Positions 10,220 to 21,136 are shown, counted from the stretch's first letter. The stretch is DNA of 64,000 nt from Astrothelium macrocarpum (GCA_021030915.1 JAGEMR010000044.1:147714-211713), one strand, 5' to 3'. Notes: generated from the sequence alone by a model not told the origin. Numbers and translations: made by a program.

Positions 10220-12304
10220 ATGGAATCCTCCCGCGGCCCTCCGCGCGTTCGTAACAAGGCCCCAGCGCCGGTTCAAATATCAGCAGAGCAGCTCCTCCGT
10301 GAAGCCGTCGATCGTCAAGAACCAGGGCTCAAAGCGCCGACTACGCGCTTTGCCGACCTCGAAGAGTTACATGAATATCAAGGCAGGAAACGAAAGGAGT
10401 TTGAGGATTATGTGCGTCGAAATCGGGTGCGACTCGACAACTGGACTCGGTATGCCTCTTGGGAATTGGAGCAAAAGGAGTTTAGAAGAGCGCGATCAGT
10501 GTTTGAGAGAGCACTGGATGTCTTGCCTACCGAGGTGACGCTCTGGTTACGCTATGTGGACAGCGAGATAAAAAATCGTAACATCAATCATGCGAGAAAC
10601 TTGCTGGACCGCGCAGTCACAATTCTTCCACGGGTATGTCTTGATGATTTCCTTTGTGCTTGTCTTTTGCTTGCTGATTTAGTGCAGATTGACAAGTTAT
10701 GGTTCAAATATGTATGGATGGAAGAGACATTGGGTAATGTTCCAGGAACGAGACAGGTTTTTGAGAGATGGATGAGCTGGGAGCCTGACGAAGCTGCGTG
10801 GAGCGCCTATATCAAACTTGAAAAACGATATGGAGAATTCCAAAGAGCTCGTGACATTTACCAACGCTTTACTATCGTTCATCCAGAGTCCAAAAATTGG
10901 ATCAAGTGGGCGCGTTTCGAAGAGGAAAATGGTACATCTGACCTGGTTCGGGAAGTTTTTGGCATGGCCGTTGAAACACTTGGCGATGATTTTATGGACG
11001 AAAAGCTGTTCATCGCATACGCCAAATTCGAATCCAAACTCAAAGAATACGAGCGTGCCCGGGCTATATACAAATATGCCTTGGACCGCATGCCACGATC
11101 AAAATCAGCCGCCCTACACAGACAGTATACGCAGTTTGAGAAGCAATTTGGCGAGCGCGATGGCATCGAGCATGTTATACTCTCGAAACGACGAGTGCAA
11201 TACGAAGAGGCCGTCAAAGAACGTCCGAAGGATTACGATGCATGGATCGATTATGCTCGCCTGGAGGAAACATCTGGCGATCAATCCCGAGTACGTGAAG
11301 TTTATCAGCGAGCCCTGGCACAAATACCGCCAACGCAAGAAAAGCGTCATTGGCGAAGGTACATATACCTCTGGATATTTTACGCGCTTTTCGAAGAACT
11401 GGATGCACAAGATAACGACAGCGCCCGAGACATTTACAATGGATGTATTAAACTCATTCCTCACAAAACCTTTACTTTTGCCAAAATTTGGCTTTTGAAA
11501 GCTCAGTTTGAAATTCGTCATATGCAATTGACTACTGCACGCAAAACCCTGGGTCAGGCCATTGGGATGTGTCCAAAAGACAAGCTATTCCGAGGCTACA
11601 TAGAACTTGAGCTCAAACTCTTTGATTTCGACCGTTGTCGGATTCTTTATCAGAAATGGATTGAGTGGAATCCCTCGAATACCCAAGCTTGGATCAAATT
11701 TGCTGAGCTGGAGCGTGGTCTGTATGATTTGGACCGGGTGCGAGCGATTTTTGAGCTGGCAGTCGAGCAACAAACTTTGGATATGCCAGAACTTTTGTGG
11801 AAGGCATACATCGACTTTGAAGAAGACGAGCAAGAGTATGAAAGAACCCGAGCGCTGTACGAGCGTTTGTTGCAAAAGACTCAGCATGTCAAGGTCTGGA
11901 CTTCGTATGCTCATTTCGAAGTCAATGCCTCTTCTGCAGATGAAGAGATATCCGCGGGAGAGGATGAAGAAGAAAAGCCAATCTCGGAAGATGCCAAGAC
12001 AAGAGCAAGAAGTATTTTCGAACGTGCTCATACAACATATCGCGAGAAAGGGCTCAAGGAAGAACGGGTATCACTGCTCAATGCGTGGAAGAGCTTCGAA
12101 AATGACCATGGGGATGATGCGGATGTTGAAAAAGTTGAGAAACAGATGCCACGTAGGGTCAAGAAGAGGAGAAAACTGGTTGGTGAGGATGCATTTGAAG
12201 AATACATTGATTATGTATTCCCGGCAGATGATGAAAGTGACGCAAAGATGAGCAAACTTTTAACGATGGCCAGACAATGGAAGAAGGATCAAGGAACTGC
12301 ATGA
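10220..12304 (+). CDS. CLF1: Pre-mRNA splicing factor Clf1 (crooked-neck, HAT repeats)
   Basis: A scaffold of the Prp19-associated (NineTeen) complex needed for spliceosome activation; nuclear. The frame is open for 694 codons, but 10634-10687 is very probably an in-frame 54-nt intron: it has a GTATGT donor, a GTGCAG acceptor, a pyrimidine-rich body and encodes a hydrophobic stretch (VCLDDFLCACLLLADLVQ) that breaks a HAT repeat between TILPR and IDKLWFKYVWMEE. Spliced length is 676 residues, usual for the family. Half-a-TPR (HAT) motifs run along nearly the whole protein, each with the W..Y/F..E and RAR.I(Y/F)ERAL signatures. The C-terminal part has an acidic insert (EEISAGEDEEEKP) and a basic cluster (RRVKKRRK). 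PRP31 lies head-to-head upstream. Confidence 0.96.
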   Translation: MESSRGPPRVRNKAPAPVQISAEQLLREAVDRQEPGLKAPTTRFADLEELHEYQGRKRKEFEDYVRRNRVRLDNWTRYASWELEQKEFRRARSVFERALDVLPTEVTLWLRYVDSEIKNRNINHARNLLDRAVTILPRVCLDDFLCACLLLADLVQIDKLWFKYVWMEETLGNVPGTRQVFERWMSWEPDEAAWSAYIKLEKRYGEFQRARDIYQRFTIVHPESKNWIKWARFEEENGTSDLVREVFGMAVETLGDDFMDEKLFIAYAKFESKLKEYERARAIYKYALDRMPRSKSAALHRQYTQFEKQFGERDGIEHVILSKRRVQYEEAVKERPKDYDAWIDYARLEETSGDQSRVREVYQRALAQIPPTQEKRHWRRYIYLWIFYALFEELDAQDNDSARDIYNGCIKLIPHKTFTFAKIWLLKAQFEIRHMQLTTARKTLGQAIGMCPKDKLFRGYIELELKLFDFDRCRILYQKWIEWNPSNTQAWIKFAELERGLYDLDRVRAIFELAVEQQTLDMPELLWKAYIDFEEDEQEYERTRALYERLLQKTQHVKVWTSYAHFEVNASSADEEISAGEDEEEKPISEDAKTRARSIFERAHTTYREKGLKEERVSLLNAWKSFENDHGDDADVEKVEKQMPRRVKKRRKLVGEDAFEEYIDYVFPADDESDAKMSKLLTMARQWKKDQGTA

Positions 12305-13024
12305 TTCGGGAGGTATAGCTTCTGCGACGTTTGTCTAGAAATTCAGTGCTTCAGTAGCCTCTGAAGTATGGCTACTCCAAGTCCAGCTTTGGCCGACCAA
12401 CGAGCAAGAAAATAACGACTGATAGTGGCTAAAGATGATTCATAAATTCGCTTTAGACAGTTGATAGGATATCAAATTAATATGTACATTTAATATACAA
12501 GCCTGTCCGCACCAAGTCAAGCGAACAGAATCACCCCCTCATCACTTATCCACAAGTTACAATTGATTTGAGCATTTTCCGTATTCAGACGGAGCTCTGA
12601 TCGAGACTCATTGCTCCATACCCCTGACTGAATCTCCCCTCACATTTGGAATAGTTGACAGAAACTTTTCATTTTCCCCACGAAACATATAACAGACATT
12701 ACCCCGGCATTTGCGCGCTACTAGAGCGAAGGAGAAGAAGGCCAGGTAGTGAACGGACGGCGCCCAATGCCCAGGTGCGCCAAAGGATGCAGATGCAGTA
12801 GACTCTTGTAAACCAAAATCGCAAATGACGACTTCCGTTACGGAATCTGGAAAACGCAATGTTGAAAAATTCAAAAACGAAAAGAAAGCTCGCCAAGCGA
12901 CACTCATGTCAAGAAGTGTAGATGATGAATGGAATAGTCGACTCCCTTTGGTGACACAACCTGTGTTGTATCCAAGGAGGTGTTTTGTTCGTCACAAGAG
13001 CACGAACATCACCTGCTTCGTTCG
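12305..13024. other. Convergent intergenic region
   Basis: This lies between the stops of CLF1 (plus) and the Kelch gene (minus), so it holds two 3' ends. A+T-rich segments around 12,420-12,500 would suit polyadenylation. Frames present here are short and unrecognised. I see no gene. Confidence 0.6.
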
Positions 13025-15919
13025 TCATCTTCCAGCACCATTCCCATTCTCTCCATTTAGGTTCAGCCAGCTCATATCATCTACCCGGCTTTGCTGCCTC
13101 CCGGCTCCACTTGGTGCGGTGGGCCATACAGTCTCACTCGAACTCCTATTCCTTCCAGGAACTACCATTGGAGCTCCCTCGTGATCTCCACTCCACTGGT
13201 CTCCGACTCCACGTCTTGTGATTGCAACACCAGCTGTTGATGGTCTCAGATGATCCATGCCATTATGCACATGGTGACTGACTGCACTCCCATCACTGTC
13301 TCTGTGGACACTGGGTACAGGGCTGGTACCACCAGAACCACCCCATCCCGAACCGTCATACAGTCTCCGTGCGCTGAGACCCGCACCGTCAATACTGTTT
13401 GGAGATTTGAATCCTGCTCCTCTTCCGCCAACTCCCCCACCGCCATATATCCAGGGAGCGCCCACGCCGCGACCGGACTGTGCTTGCGGGTATACAGGTG
13501 CTGGAGGATACCTTGCTTCCGTCGGTTTAGAACGGGGCCCGCTGTCTTGGCCGAAGCGCACGGCTTCGGGGACAACAGAAGACTGATTGTTTGATGGGAG
13601 ACCAACGACGGGATGTGCTCGGTTCCAGTTTGCTGGGCTACCGTTTCCCGTATTGGATGGTGGACGAGGAAAGTCATGGTCCATGGTGTCATGACGGCCG
13701 GAGCTACTGATGGGGTAGATGGATGAGGTGGTGGTATTGCCGCGAGACCGGCCGATGTTAGCAACCGTTACAGCGCCACCAGGAATAGCGGAACCACGCA
13801 TGGAATTTGTATAGATGCTGCTGGCACCTCGATCATCTTTTGAGGCAAGACCACTGGGAGCCCAAGCAATTGGTTCCTCACCAAGCGGAGATCTGGGCCG
13901 AGAAGAAAGTATGCTTTCGGAAGCTTCGCTGGCCTCCGATTCAGGTCTGCTCATTCCAATCTGTGCACGTTGAGCTTGTGGTAGATCATCGCGAGACTGG
14001 TTGAGACTTGTAGATCCCGTAACGACGCTACTTATGCGGTTCCCATCAAAATGCGCCCCAGTATCCGGTAATTCCAACGGTGCCACCATATCCACTGAAT
14101 TGGGATGATGCCGAGATTCGGTATAGTTACTTCGACTTGCGGCCGAACTGCGGGAATCCGATGCGGACGCATACGTCGAACGATCATGACCGTGCATTTG
14201 GGCCAAGTTCATGGCTTCATTCCCATTAAAATACCGACTCCAGCCCGAACTTCGTTGTTTCTGTGCTGGCGCCGGTGTCTCGTATGTACGCTGCTGGGCC
14301 GCCAGTCTTGGGGGTGCCGGAACGGGAATGATTGCGTTAGCAGTGCCATCTCGTCCTGTTCCATCAATTGCTGTTGTGGAGGCGTCATTTTTCTCGTCCA
14401 AGCGATCCATTTCCATGGCTTCGGCATTGGCCAGAGGATGGAGCCGCTTCTGAACAAGCTCCGTTCTGCTGTTCACACTGCCGTCGCGGTCAAGTCCACG
14501 TTTGTGGCCACTTTGATGTGAAGGGTTGAGCTTGCCAGCGATGATGGCCAAGGATGTGAGTGATGTAGCAGAATTTGAATTACCCTTTTTGATATATGAG
14601 GCTTTTAGCGTGTCACTCAAGTTGGCCATTGACCCGCCGGCTTCTTTCATGAAAGATGCGCCACGATCGATGAAGCTTAATCGGTCTTTTTCATCCTTTG
14701 GTGATCCAGGTTCAGCCTGTTTGCGCTTAACCTTGTGCCACCTGAAGAGGAGAAGAATGAACAAAAGCACTGCTGCTATGCCGAAGATTGCGCCAAGAGT
14801 TGCACCAAGCACAGTGAGAGTGTTGTTTTTTGGTTGACTGGAATCCACGCTCGAAGGAGGCAGAGAGGGAGCTGGGGAACTGGATGGAAGAACGACGGAT
14901 GGGGTTCCAGAAGGATTAGACGTCGACTGCGTCGACGCGTCTGACGCACCAAAAAATTGAGTAGCATTTAGCCATGAATTTTCTTGTTGATTGAAGAGAG
15001 AGACTGGTTCTTGATCGTTCCCGCCTGAGATGACAGCAAGACCGTTTGAATCTTGCGCAATAGATGAGGCAGTCCTTTTGATTGTCGGAGCCAGTGTATC
15101 GTTATACGTAGGCCAGTTGGCTAGCGAAGCCGCTCTCTTTCGTTTTCGTGACTTTCCTGGGATCTCGCCTGTCGATGCTGGATTGCCTCCCGCATTCAGC
15201 AGTACGAGTTCGGATACATTGTTTGGAGAGACTGTGGTGTCATAAATTTCCAGGACCTTGGAGCCATCGCTTCCTGAGACAATGGTAGCGACTTCGCCAG
15301 CTTGTATGCCTTGAGCCAAACCAGTTTCGAGCTCTGACCAGCCTCCTTCTTGTGAGAACAACCAGACTTGAGTGTTTGTTGGAGCTCCACCCATCATGAC
15401 AGTATGAGAATTGTTCCAGGGAAGCACAATTGGAGATTGAACTGGGGGTGCTTGGGATTCGAAAGCCAAGACATTATAGGGAGGTTCAGTTTCAATAACG
15501 AACGTTTGGGAAGATGACATTACTCCACTTTGTTCTTGAGTTCCACCGTACACTAGAATTGACGAAGTAGAGTTTAGATAGGCAGCGCCATGCCATTGCC
15601 GATTCTTAGTGACCTCGGTGACTGGAGCAACGGTGTCCCATGTCTGGTTAGAAAAGGTATATCTTTGAAGGCCAGGATAGCTGCCATCGGTTGCAGTACC
15701 CCCAACAATGTACAAGGCAGCCTGGGTCTCGTCTCCATTAGAAACAGCTCTCACACAGACTCCACCGTCCACCGCTACGCCCATTGGTAGTTTTGTCCAT
15801 GATGCGCCCTCTTTCAGGGGCAGAGACTGAAGTGCATTTGGTTGGTAGGTGTAGAGGGTTTCGCTGTCGATGACCGAACAATGGCCTTGTAGCACGACAG
15901 GAGGTTGAGGAGTCGTCAT
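13025..15919 (-). CDS. Kelch-fold single-pass membrane protein
   Basis: Probably a cell-surface protein with an extracellular beta-propeller and a long cytoplasmic tail. From the first in-frame ATG (MTTPQPPVVLQGHCSV) it has 964 residues. Kelch-like repeats occupy about 1-300 (ALYIVGGTA, SSILVYGGTQ, GLAVISGGNDQ), followed by a Ser/Pro-rich stalk and one membrane segment at about 368-392 (LGAIFGIAAVLLFILLLF) with a basic stop-transfer (RWHKVKRKQ). The 570-residue tail is Ser-, Gly- and Pro-rich and probably disordered. The topology demands a signal peptide, but none is encoded after the first ATG. The frame continues upstream through RSAVPIP, which looks like the end of a signal peptide, and a possible acceptor (CGATAG) lies just before it, so a first exon is probably missing. 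Ligand and role are unknown. Confidence 0.8.
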   Translation of the reverse strand: MTTPQPPVVLQGHCSVIDSETLYTYQPNALQSLPLKEGASWTKLPMGVAVDGGVCVRAVSNGDETQAALYIVGGTATDGSYPGLQRYTFSNQTWDTVAPVTEVTKNRQWHGAAYLNSTSSILVYGGTQEQSGVMSSSQTFVIETEPPYNVLAFESQAPPVQSPIVLPWNNSHTVMMGGAPTNTQVWLFSQEGGWSELETGLAQGIQAGEVATIVSGSDGSKVLEIYDTTVSPNNVSELVLLNAGGNPASTGEIPGKSRKRKRAASLANWPTYNDTLAPTIKRTASSIAQDSNGLAVISGGNDQEPVSLFNQQENSWLNATQFFGASDASTQSTSNPSGTPSVVLPSSSPAPSLPPSSVDSSQPKNNTLTVLGATLGAIFGIAAVLLFILLLFRWHKVKRKQAEPGSPKDEKDRLSFIDRGASFMKEAGGSMANLSDTLKASYIKKGNSNSATSLTSLAIIAGKLNPSHQSGHKRGLDRDGSVNSRTELVQKRLHPLANAEAMEMDRLDEKNDASTTAIDGTGRDGTANAIIPVPAPPRLAAQQRTYETPAPAQKQRSSGWSRYFNGNEAMNLAQMHGHDRSTYASASDSRSSAASRSNYTESRHHPNSVDMVAPLELPDTGAHFDGNRISSVVTGSTSLNQSRDDLPQAQRAQIGMSRPESEASEASESILSSRPRSPLGEEPIAWAPSGLASKDDRGASSIYTNSMRGSAIPGGAVTVANIGRSRGNTTTSSIYPISSSGRHDTMDHDFPRPPSNTGNGSPANWNRAHPVVGLPSNNQSSVVPEAVRFGQDSGPRSKPTEARYPPAPVYPQAQSGRGVGAPWIYGGGGVGGRGAGFKSPNSIDGAGLSARRLYDGSGWGGSGGTSPVPSVHRDSDGSAVSHHVHNGMDHLRPSTAGVAITRRGVGDQWSGDHEGAPMVVPGRNRSSSETVWPTAPSGAGRQQSRVDDMSWLNLNGENGNGAGR

Positions 15920-16502
15920 GGGGATTGGTACAGCAGACCTATCGATTGACCAACCATGCAATTGATGCAAGCAGTGGAAGCAATTCGGCACATGCGATGG
16001 AGTTGTCGGTCGATTTTATAGATGAAATAGCTTCACTTTGCTTGCGAACATGGTGTATCAAACAAAAGGATAGAGTGAAGAGCCGGCCGTTGAGATTTAG
16101 ATGTGGGCGCAAGAGCTGTCGTGAGCGTGTCGACGCGGCGAACTTTGGTGACCAAGAGCAGATTCGATGATGAAGAGACTTTCGTAACGTGAGCAAACGT
16201 CGTCTAAATATCGTGGTATCGTAGTGTCGTGAGTTGTTTCAGCATTAGCAAGCTTTTGCTGGGTTAGTGAAGAGATGAAAGAAGACGTGCTCGTGCTCGT
16301 GCGATTGAGTTGGCAAAGACACAAAAGATGCAATGAATGACTGGTGTCGATGAGGACCAGAGATAGGTGTCGGGCAGTGATGTGGTGGTGGAATGCCGCA
16401 ACCTGAAACAGGCAGGCAGTCACCACAGACAAGACGGGAAGAGAATGAAGGGGGGAGCAGCAAAGGGCGGCCGAGCGGAGTGCCAAGGCGGCGCAAGTGC
16501 AG

Positions 16503-16535
16503 AGCAGGTGCTAAGCAGGTGCTAAGCAGGTGCCA
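16503..16535. repeat. Tandem 11-bp repeat, three copies
   Basis: The unit AGCAGGTGCTA occurs three times head to tail (the third copy is imperfect), within the G+C-rich upstream region of the Kelch gene. Confidence 0.8.
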
Positions 16536-17116
16536 GGTGCGCACGCGAGCAGCACGATGGACGGGAAAAGCAGCAACGGAAGCTGGGAGGAGAGATGGAC
16601 ACTGTGAAGCGCGTGGGAGCGCGGTGGTGAGGATTCTACGGGCCGTCGCTGCAGTGGAGAGGGAACGGCATGGCAAGGTGGCACACCCTGTTGGCGACCT
16701 CGCCCAACTCGGTTTAATGCTTCATTTTTGGCACCCCCCGGCCGATGGTGCTCAGCGGCACAAATGATAACTGTGCGCAATATCGACTCTGATCGGCCGT
16801 CCGCGCAAGTCGCCTTCCCGTCCATTCTCTTCACGCGCAGCCGGCAGCATACACAAGACAGCTTGCCCAGCTTCTCGCGGCGGGGCGGTGATACGACGAC
16901 ACCTGAGGTATCCAACTCTGAACTCTCCAACGCACGTCGTCGCGGCACAAAGGAGAAGCCAGGCGACCCAGTCGGTTGACGATCTCTGCCCGTTTGAAGC
17001 ACAGCAGGGGCCAGATCTACCCCGGCCAATCTCCGGGTTGGCTTTGTTTTTGGTATGGTGCCCCGGAATGACGGAATGCCCGCAGGGGCTCGCAAGCTGC
17101 TGCTGCAGGTCCCATC

Positions 17117-17155
17117 CACAAGCGTCCACAAGCGTCAACAAGCTGGACGCTTGTG
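17117..17155. repeat. Inverted repeat with 12-bp arms
   Basis: CACAAGCGTCCA at 17117-17128 is matched by its exact reverse complement at 17144-17155 with a 15-nt spacer. The spacer holds a second partial copy of the left arm and the right side is followed by two GTGCGTGCTTG-like units, so the site combines direct and inverted repeats. It could fold as a hairpin or bind a dimeric factor; the role is unknown. Confidence 0.75.
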
Positions 17156-17664
17156 CGTGCTTGTGCGTGCTAGTGCACAATTCGCACTCACCACGCTCTT
17201 AGCGCGCACTAGAAAAGCAATTCCCGCTGGTCTGAAACACTGATGACTGGTGCCCGGCTCGTCTCCAACTCCATTTCTCGTCACTGTGACATTGCCTTTT
17301 CCCACCTACCTTGAACCAACTGTCATCTGCTTATTGCCATCGGCATCGTGGGAGAGCCGTCGTTGCGTTGCTCCCTTGTCGCCTTGCCTTCTCGAATCTT
17401 ATGGGATACGAGCTTCATAGGCGATGCCCCTGTCACTTTATGTATTGGGAAGCTTTGCCTGTTTCACCACCAGCATGAACCCTAAAGCGCTTAGTAAATT
17501 GACCATCACCATCACACCAGGCTTGCCTTGTGCAATTGGTTTGAACCCATTGGGACGTGATGATGTGCATCTCTCCAAAGAAGCGCGCGCTCTCCTCACT
17601 TATTCATCTTCATCTTGATCTTGGTTTTGCTCTTGGATCGTGCCATTACTCTCGTTGACACAAG

Positions 17665-17696
17665 CTTACCAAGCTAAGGTTAGCTTGCTAGGTAAG
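17665..17696. repeat. Nested inverted repeat
   Basis: CAAGCTAA and TTAGCTTG flank a GG spacer (17670-17687), and an outer CTTACC/GGTAAG pair (17665-17670 and 17691-17696) extends the symmetry. It lies in a region without a gene on either side within 1.5 kb, so it is not an obvious transcript terminator. The role is unknown. Confidence 0.6.
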
Positions 17697-19805
17697 ACAG
17701 CGTCGACAGTCTTATTCGATGAACAATATAGAGTACATTGCGTTCCCTTTAATTACCATGCCATGAGCAGCGAGCTGCTTTTGCCACTTTTCCTCGTCAC
17801 GTAACTGTCTATTCCGATTCGTGTCCTGGCCCAAGCTGAACCACAGTCACGCGAGTTGTGCGTGCTTTAGCCGCAGCATTCAAAAACGTTGTTTTGCGCG
17901 TCACCTTGCATGCCTTGGAGCCGCTCGGCCGGCAGCGCATTAGGAATTCTCTCGGACTGCTAGAATGGTACATTAGGTGAGAGCAGGAAACATCTTAGTC
18001 TATCGCACGCCGTATTCGTCTCGCGTTCCAAGATCTAAATCGGACTCATGATGTCATTTGGCCTTCGTCCTGGTTTGTTTAACCTCCACCGTCTGCGCCT
18101 CGGAGTATACTAAGCTTGATGAACTGGATTTGCAGTCGCTTCAATCAAGGCACACTTGATACGGATTTCTGCTTTCGCGCTCAGCATCTTTTGGTATCCT
18201 TTAAACCGTGCTTCTGCTATTAATCTTAGTCGGCACCTTTGGACTCCACTTCTCACTTTGCACCTAATCGCGAATATGACGGTGAAGTACCTAGTTTGTC
18301 TTCATTTCGGATCATGTACGCACTAGTCCCTGGCAAGCCGTTTAGCCGCAACGAAGACGCATAAGCCACTGTTTGGCTTGCATGCTTCTAAGCCTTCTCA
18401 TTTGGTTCTACTATGCTCCCATCTGACATATATAGAACATTGTACCTATTCAGTGCTACGCCCTGCTCATCTAGATCGATGGTGTCCCGCCTTGGAACCA
18501 GCAGCAGTGAATGCCTACCGAAATCGGCTTTCCCTCGCTCTGTCGTTTCCGTTCCGAAGTGATTAACGAGAACCAATTTTTTAACCGTCTTTGTCTTGTC
18601 AACAGCGAATGACTTGGCATTAGCATCATTGCGACGGCACTTCATCCACATGCAGCATTGTCGTTCTTTTGAAGGCCCCACGAGCCCTCTTTCTCCGATT
18701 AGAGCTCGAGAACGAGAGAATGCAGAAAGTTACAAACCATAAGCACTTTCAAAATCCAATGAAGCTGGCTTCCACATTCTCGTCTCATCTACGATTTGCA
18801 AATTGCACTCCCGGAAGGGCATCCGCTCAAATGAAGACCTTCCCTGACATCCCTATCGGTGGCTGCGTGATTCGGTAACAACGTCAAGATTGTCAGGTTG
18901 TATCTCTGGATGGATCAGGATTCTGTGTGTTCATTAGTGTATTGCATTGTTGTATCTAGTAAGAGCTAGCTAAGTGAAAAAGTGAAGGTAAAGTGCTAGC
19001 TCCCCCGATGGTCACATGGCTATCAGCGCTCCTTTCCTAATAAAGTTCTTGTGAAGCGAGGAAGCATTTCTCAACCTAGGCAGCAAATCTCGGTTTCTAG
19101 TACTCTTCATCAAAATACATAGACACTCTATTTTAGCCAGGAAAGCCAATTTCCATGAAGAAGGCAATATTAAGTATTTTGCATAATGCATACACCTGGG
19201 GGCCGCTACTACGACGCATTTTATTATCAAAGCATGATAAGTTAGCAAAGAAGAACATAACTATAATGCACTTATTTAATAGGATCACCTTCCGGGTCAC
19301 GCCAAACTTTGACGATGCCGATGCCTGAACAGTGTCACCAATGCAACGAGATTGACAGGACGGAGTGATCAACAATGTAGTGCCGAATAATTTGATAGCA
19401 TATCAATGTCTTCACCAGGCTTATATGATTCAGGGCAAGTGAAGAGGTCGTGGTCAGACGCAACGAAGAATGATGTCCTTGTACAGTGCCCGAATTAGGG
19501 TTCTGTTACACTGTACGCCAGAAGGTCTTGAGAAGAAGCTGCGACCGAGATTCATGAATAGAAACTAAAAGAATGTTTGAGGTAGGTGATAGACGCATTG
19601 ACGCCTTGCAAGCGACACACACTATTATGTGTAATTGTTTGTGAATACTAAGCTTCTTACATGAATCATTCATTGAAACGAATAAGTCGTGCATCCGTTG
19701 TTTTGGTTTTGGATGCGTTTGAGAAACCACAGGGACAAACGAAACCGCATAAACGCTCCATTTTGCGCTGTAACGACTTTGACTTCATCCTCTTCGCAAA
19801 TCCCA

Positions 19806-20968
19806 CTAGTAGGTAAAGCCGGCACTGCTCTTTGCCTTTGTTGGCGCAGATGGAGCTGCTGGAGTGGCGTTGCCTGCCGGAGCGACTGAGCTGGATGAAG
19901 AATTAGGCAAAGACGATGCAGTTGTTGATGATGAGGAGATGGATGTCGTCGACGATGGGCCTAACGGAGATGTGGACGAGGACGATCGAGAGGCGCTTCC
20001 GCTGTCGTTGGTTCCAGTGCTGCCTTGAGCGCCACCTTGGGAATTATTACTAGAATTGCCGCCCTCGGTAGCACCGTCATTACTGCCGCTATTGCTGCCC
20101 GTGTTGCTGCCCGTGTTGCTGCCCGTATTGGTATTTCCAGAGTTGGTACCAGAATTGCTGCCATTTGTCCCAGAGTTACTGCCAGTATTCGTACCCGAGT
20201 TGCTGCCACTGCCACCAAGACCATTGTTGCCATTACCGTTATTGTTGTTGTTGCCATTGTTGTTATTGCTGTTATTGTTGTTATTGTTGTTGCAACGGTT
20301 GTTGTTCGAGTTTGCGCTACATAACTTTTAGCTTTCATTATCATACCAAATGGAAGGTGCAGTGCAAAATGCGTACTTTGCGTTCGCATTACTGTTCCCA
20401 TTTGAATTGGTGTTTACGCTTGAACCGCCTCGTCCATTGCTATTTGCATTGCTGGATGCTTGACCACGGCCGTTCGAATTTGAGGAGGCGCTTACCGAAC
20501 CTAATTGAGCAAAATTTTAGCTGGGCTTCATGCTCAATTATTGGTGCCTCACAGACCTGAATTTGAATTGCTGTTCGAGTTTCCATTATTGTTGCAATTG
20601 AGATTGTTGTTTGAGCCCTGGTTGGAATTGCCGTTGTTGTTATTGTTATTCGAGTTGGAACCTTGGTTAAGATTGCCATTGTTATTGGAATCTGAACTGC
20701 CGGTGTTGCTTGACTGACGTCGATCGAGGTCAACAACAGAACGCGCGAGAGGAGCCGAAATATCCTGAAGGCCGCAGTTTGGAGAATCATTCTCGCAGTC
20801 GGTGAGGGCCCGACGGATCAGCTCGACTTCATTGAAATCCACTGGCTATGCAATTCCATAAGTATTCAAATCGTTGGAAGCCAGACACATGGAATTGTCT
20901 ACCTTGGCAGAGGAGAGCTGGCCTGCAGCGAAAAGCGCAATGAAAGCAAGAGCTGGTTGAAGGTACAT
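19806..20968 (-). CDS. Secreted Asn/Ser/Gly-rich low-complexity protein
   Basis: I do not recognise the family. Proposed exons (minus): 20968-20903, 20845-20557, 20500-20377 and 20316-19806; introns are 57, 56 and 60 nt, all GT-AG with consistent phase, giving 329 residues. Intron 1 removes an in-frame TAG, and introns 2 and 3 have clear branch-like GCTAAAA sites. The first exon encodes a signal peptide (MYLQPALAFIALFAAG). A short ordered-looking part follows (FNEVELIRRALTDCENDSPNCGL, two Cys), ending with a dibasic RR that could be a Kex2 site. The rest is Asn/Gly/Ser repeats, with runs of Asn and GSN.SGTN-like units, then a Ser/Thr-rich C-terminus. There is no hydrophobic tail, so no GPI anchor. 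It is probably an extracellular or wall-associated protein; the composition is prion-like. Confidence 0.7.
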
Positions 20969-21136
20969 CCTGAACCGGCAGGTACTGACAATTAGAATAA
21001 AAGAAAGGGGAATCAAAAAAGATAGAACGCCCAGAGAGAAAGCGAGAGTAATCCAGATGGCTAAAGGGGATGGGTGACTGATATTAAATATTGCGCTACC
21101 TGAGCTTGCTGGAACTTGTGGGAGGGCAAGGCTGGC

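Larger units (their letters stand above)
15920..19805. other. Long gene-free region with small repeats
   Basis: These 3.9 kb lie upstream of the Kelch gene and downstream of the secreted Asn-rich gene. The first kilobase and a half is G+C-rich with long chance frames on both strands (up to 206 codons, low-complexity Arg/Pro/Ser/Cys), none with a domain. The rest is mixed. Two hairpin-forming inverted repeats and one tandem repeat are listed separately. A first exon of the Kelch gene may lie in the left part. No other gene is supported. Confidence 0.5.

Noticed and set aside
16245..17180. Several minus and plus frames of 80-206 codons in the G+C-rich region
   Set aside because: They overlap each other in different frames, are rich in Arg, Pro, Ser and Cys, and show no motif; long chance frames are expected at high G+C.
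19961..20560. Plus-strand frames rich in Leu, Val and Ile (up to 131 codons) opposite the secreted Asn-rich gene
   Set aside because: They are the antisense reading of Asn/Ser/Gly codon repeats, not independent genes.
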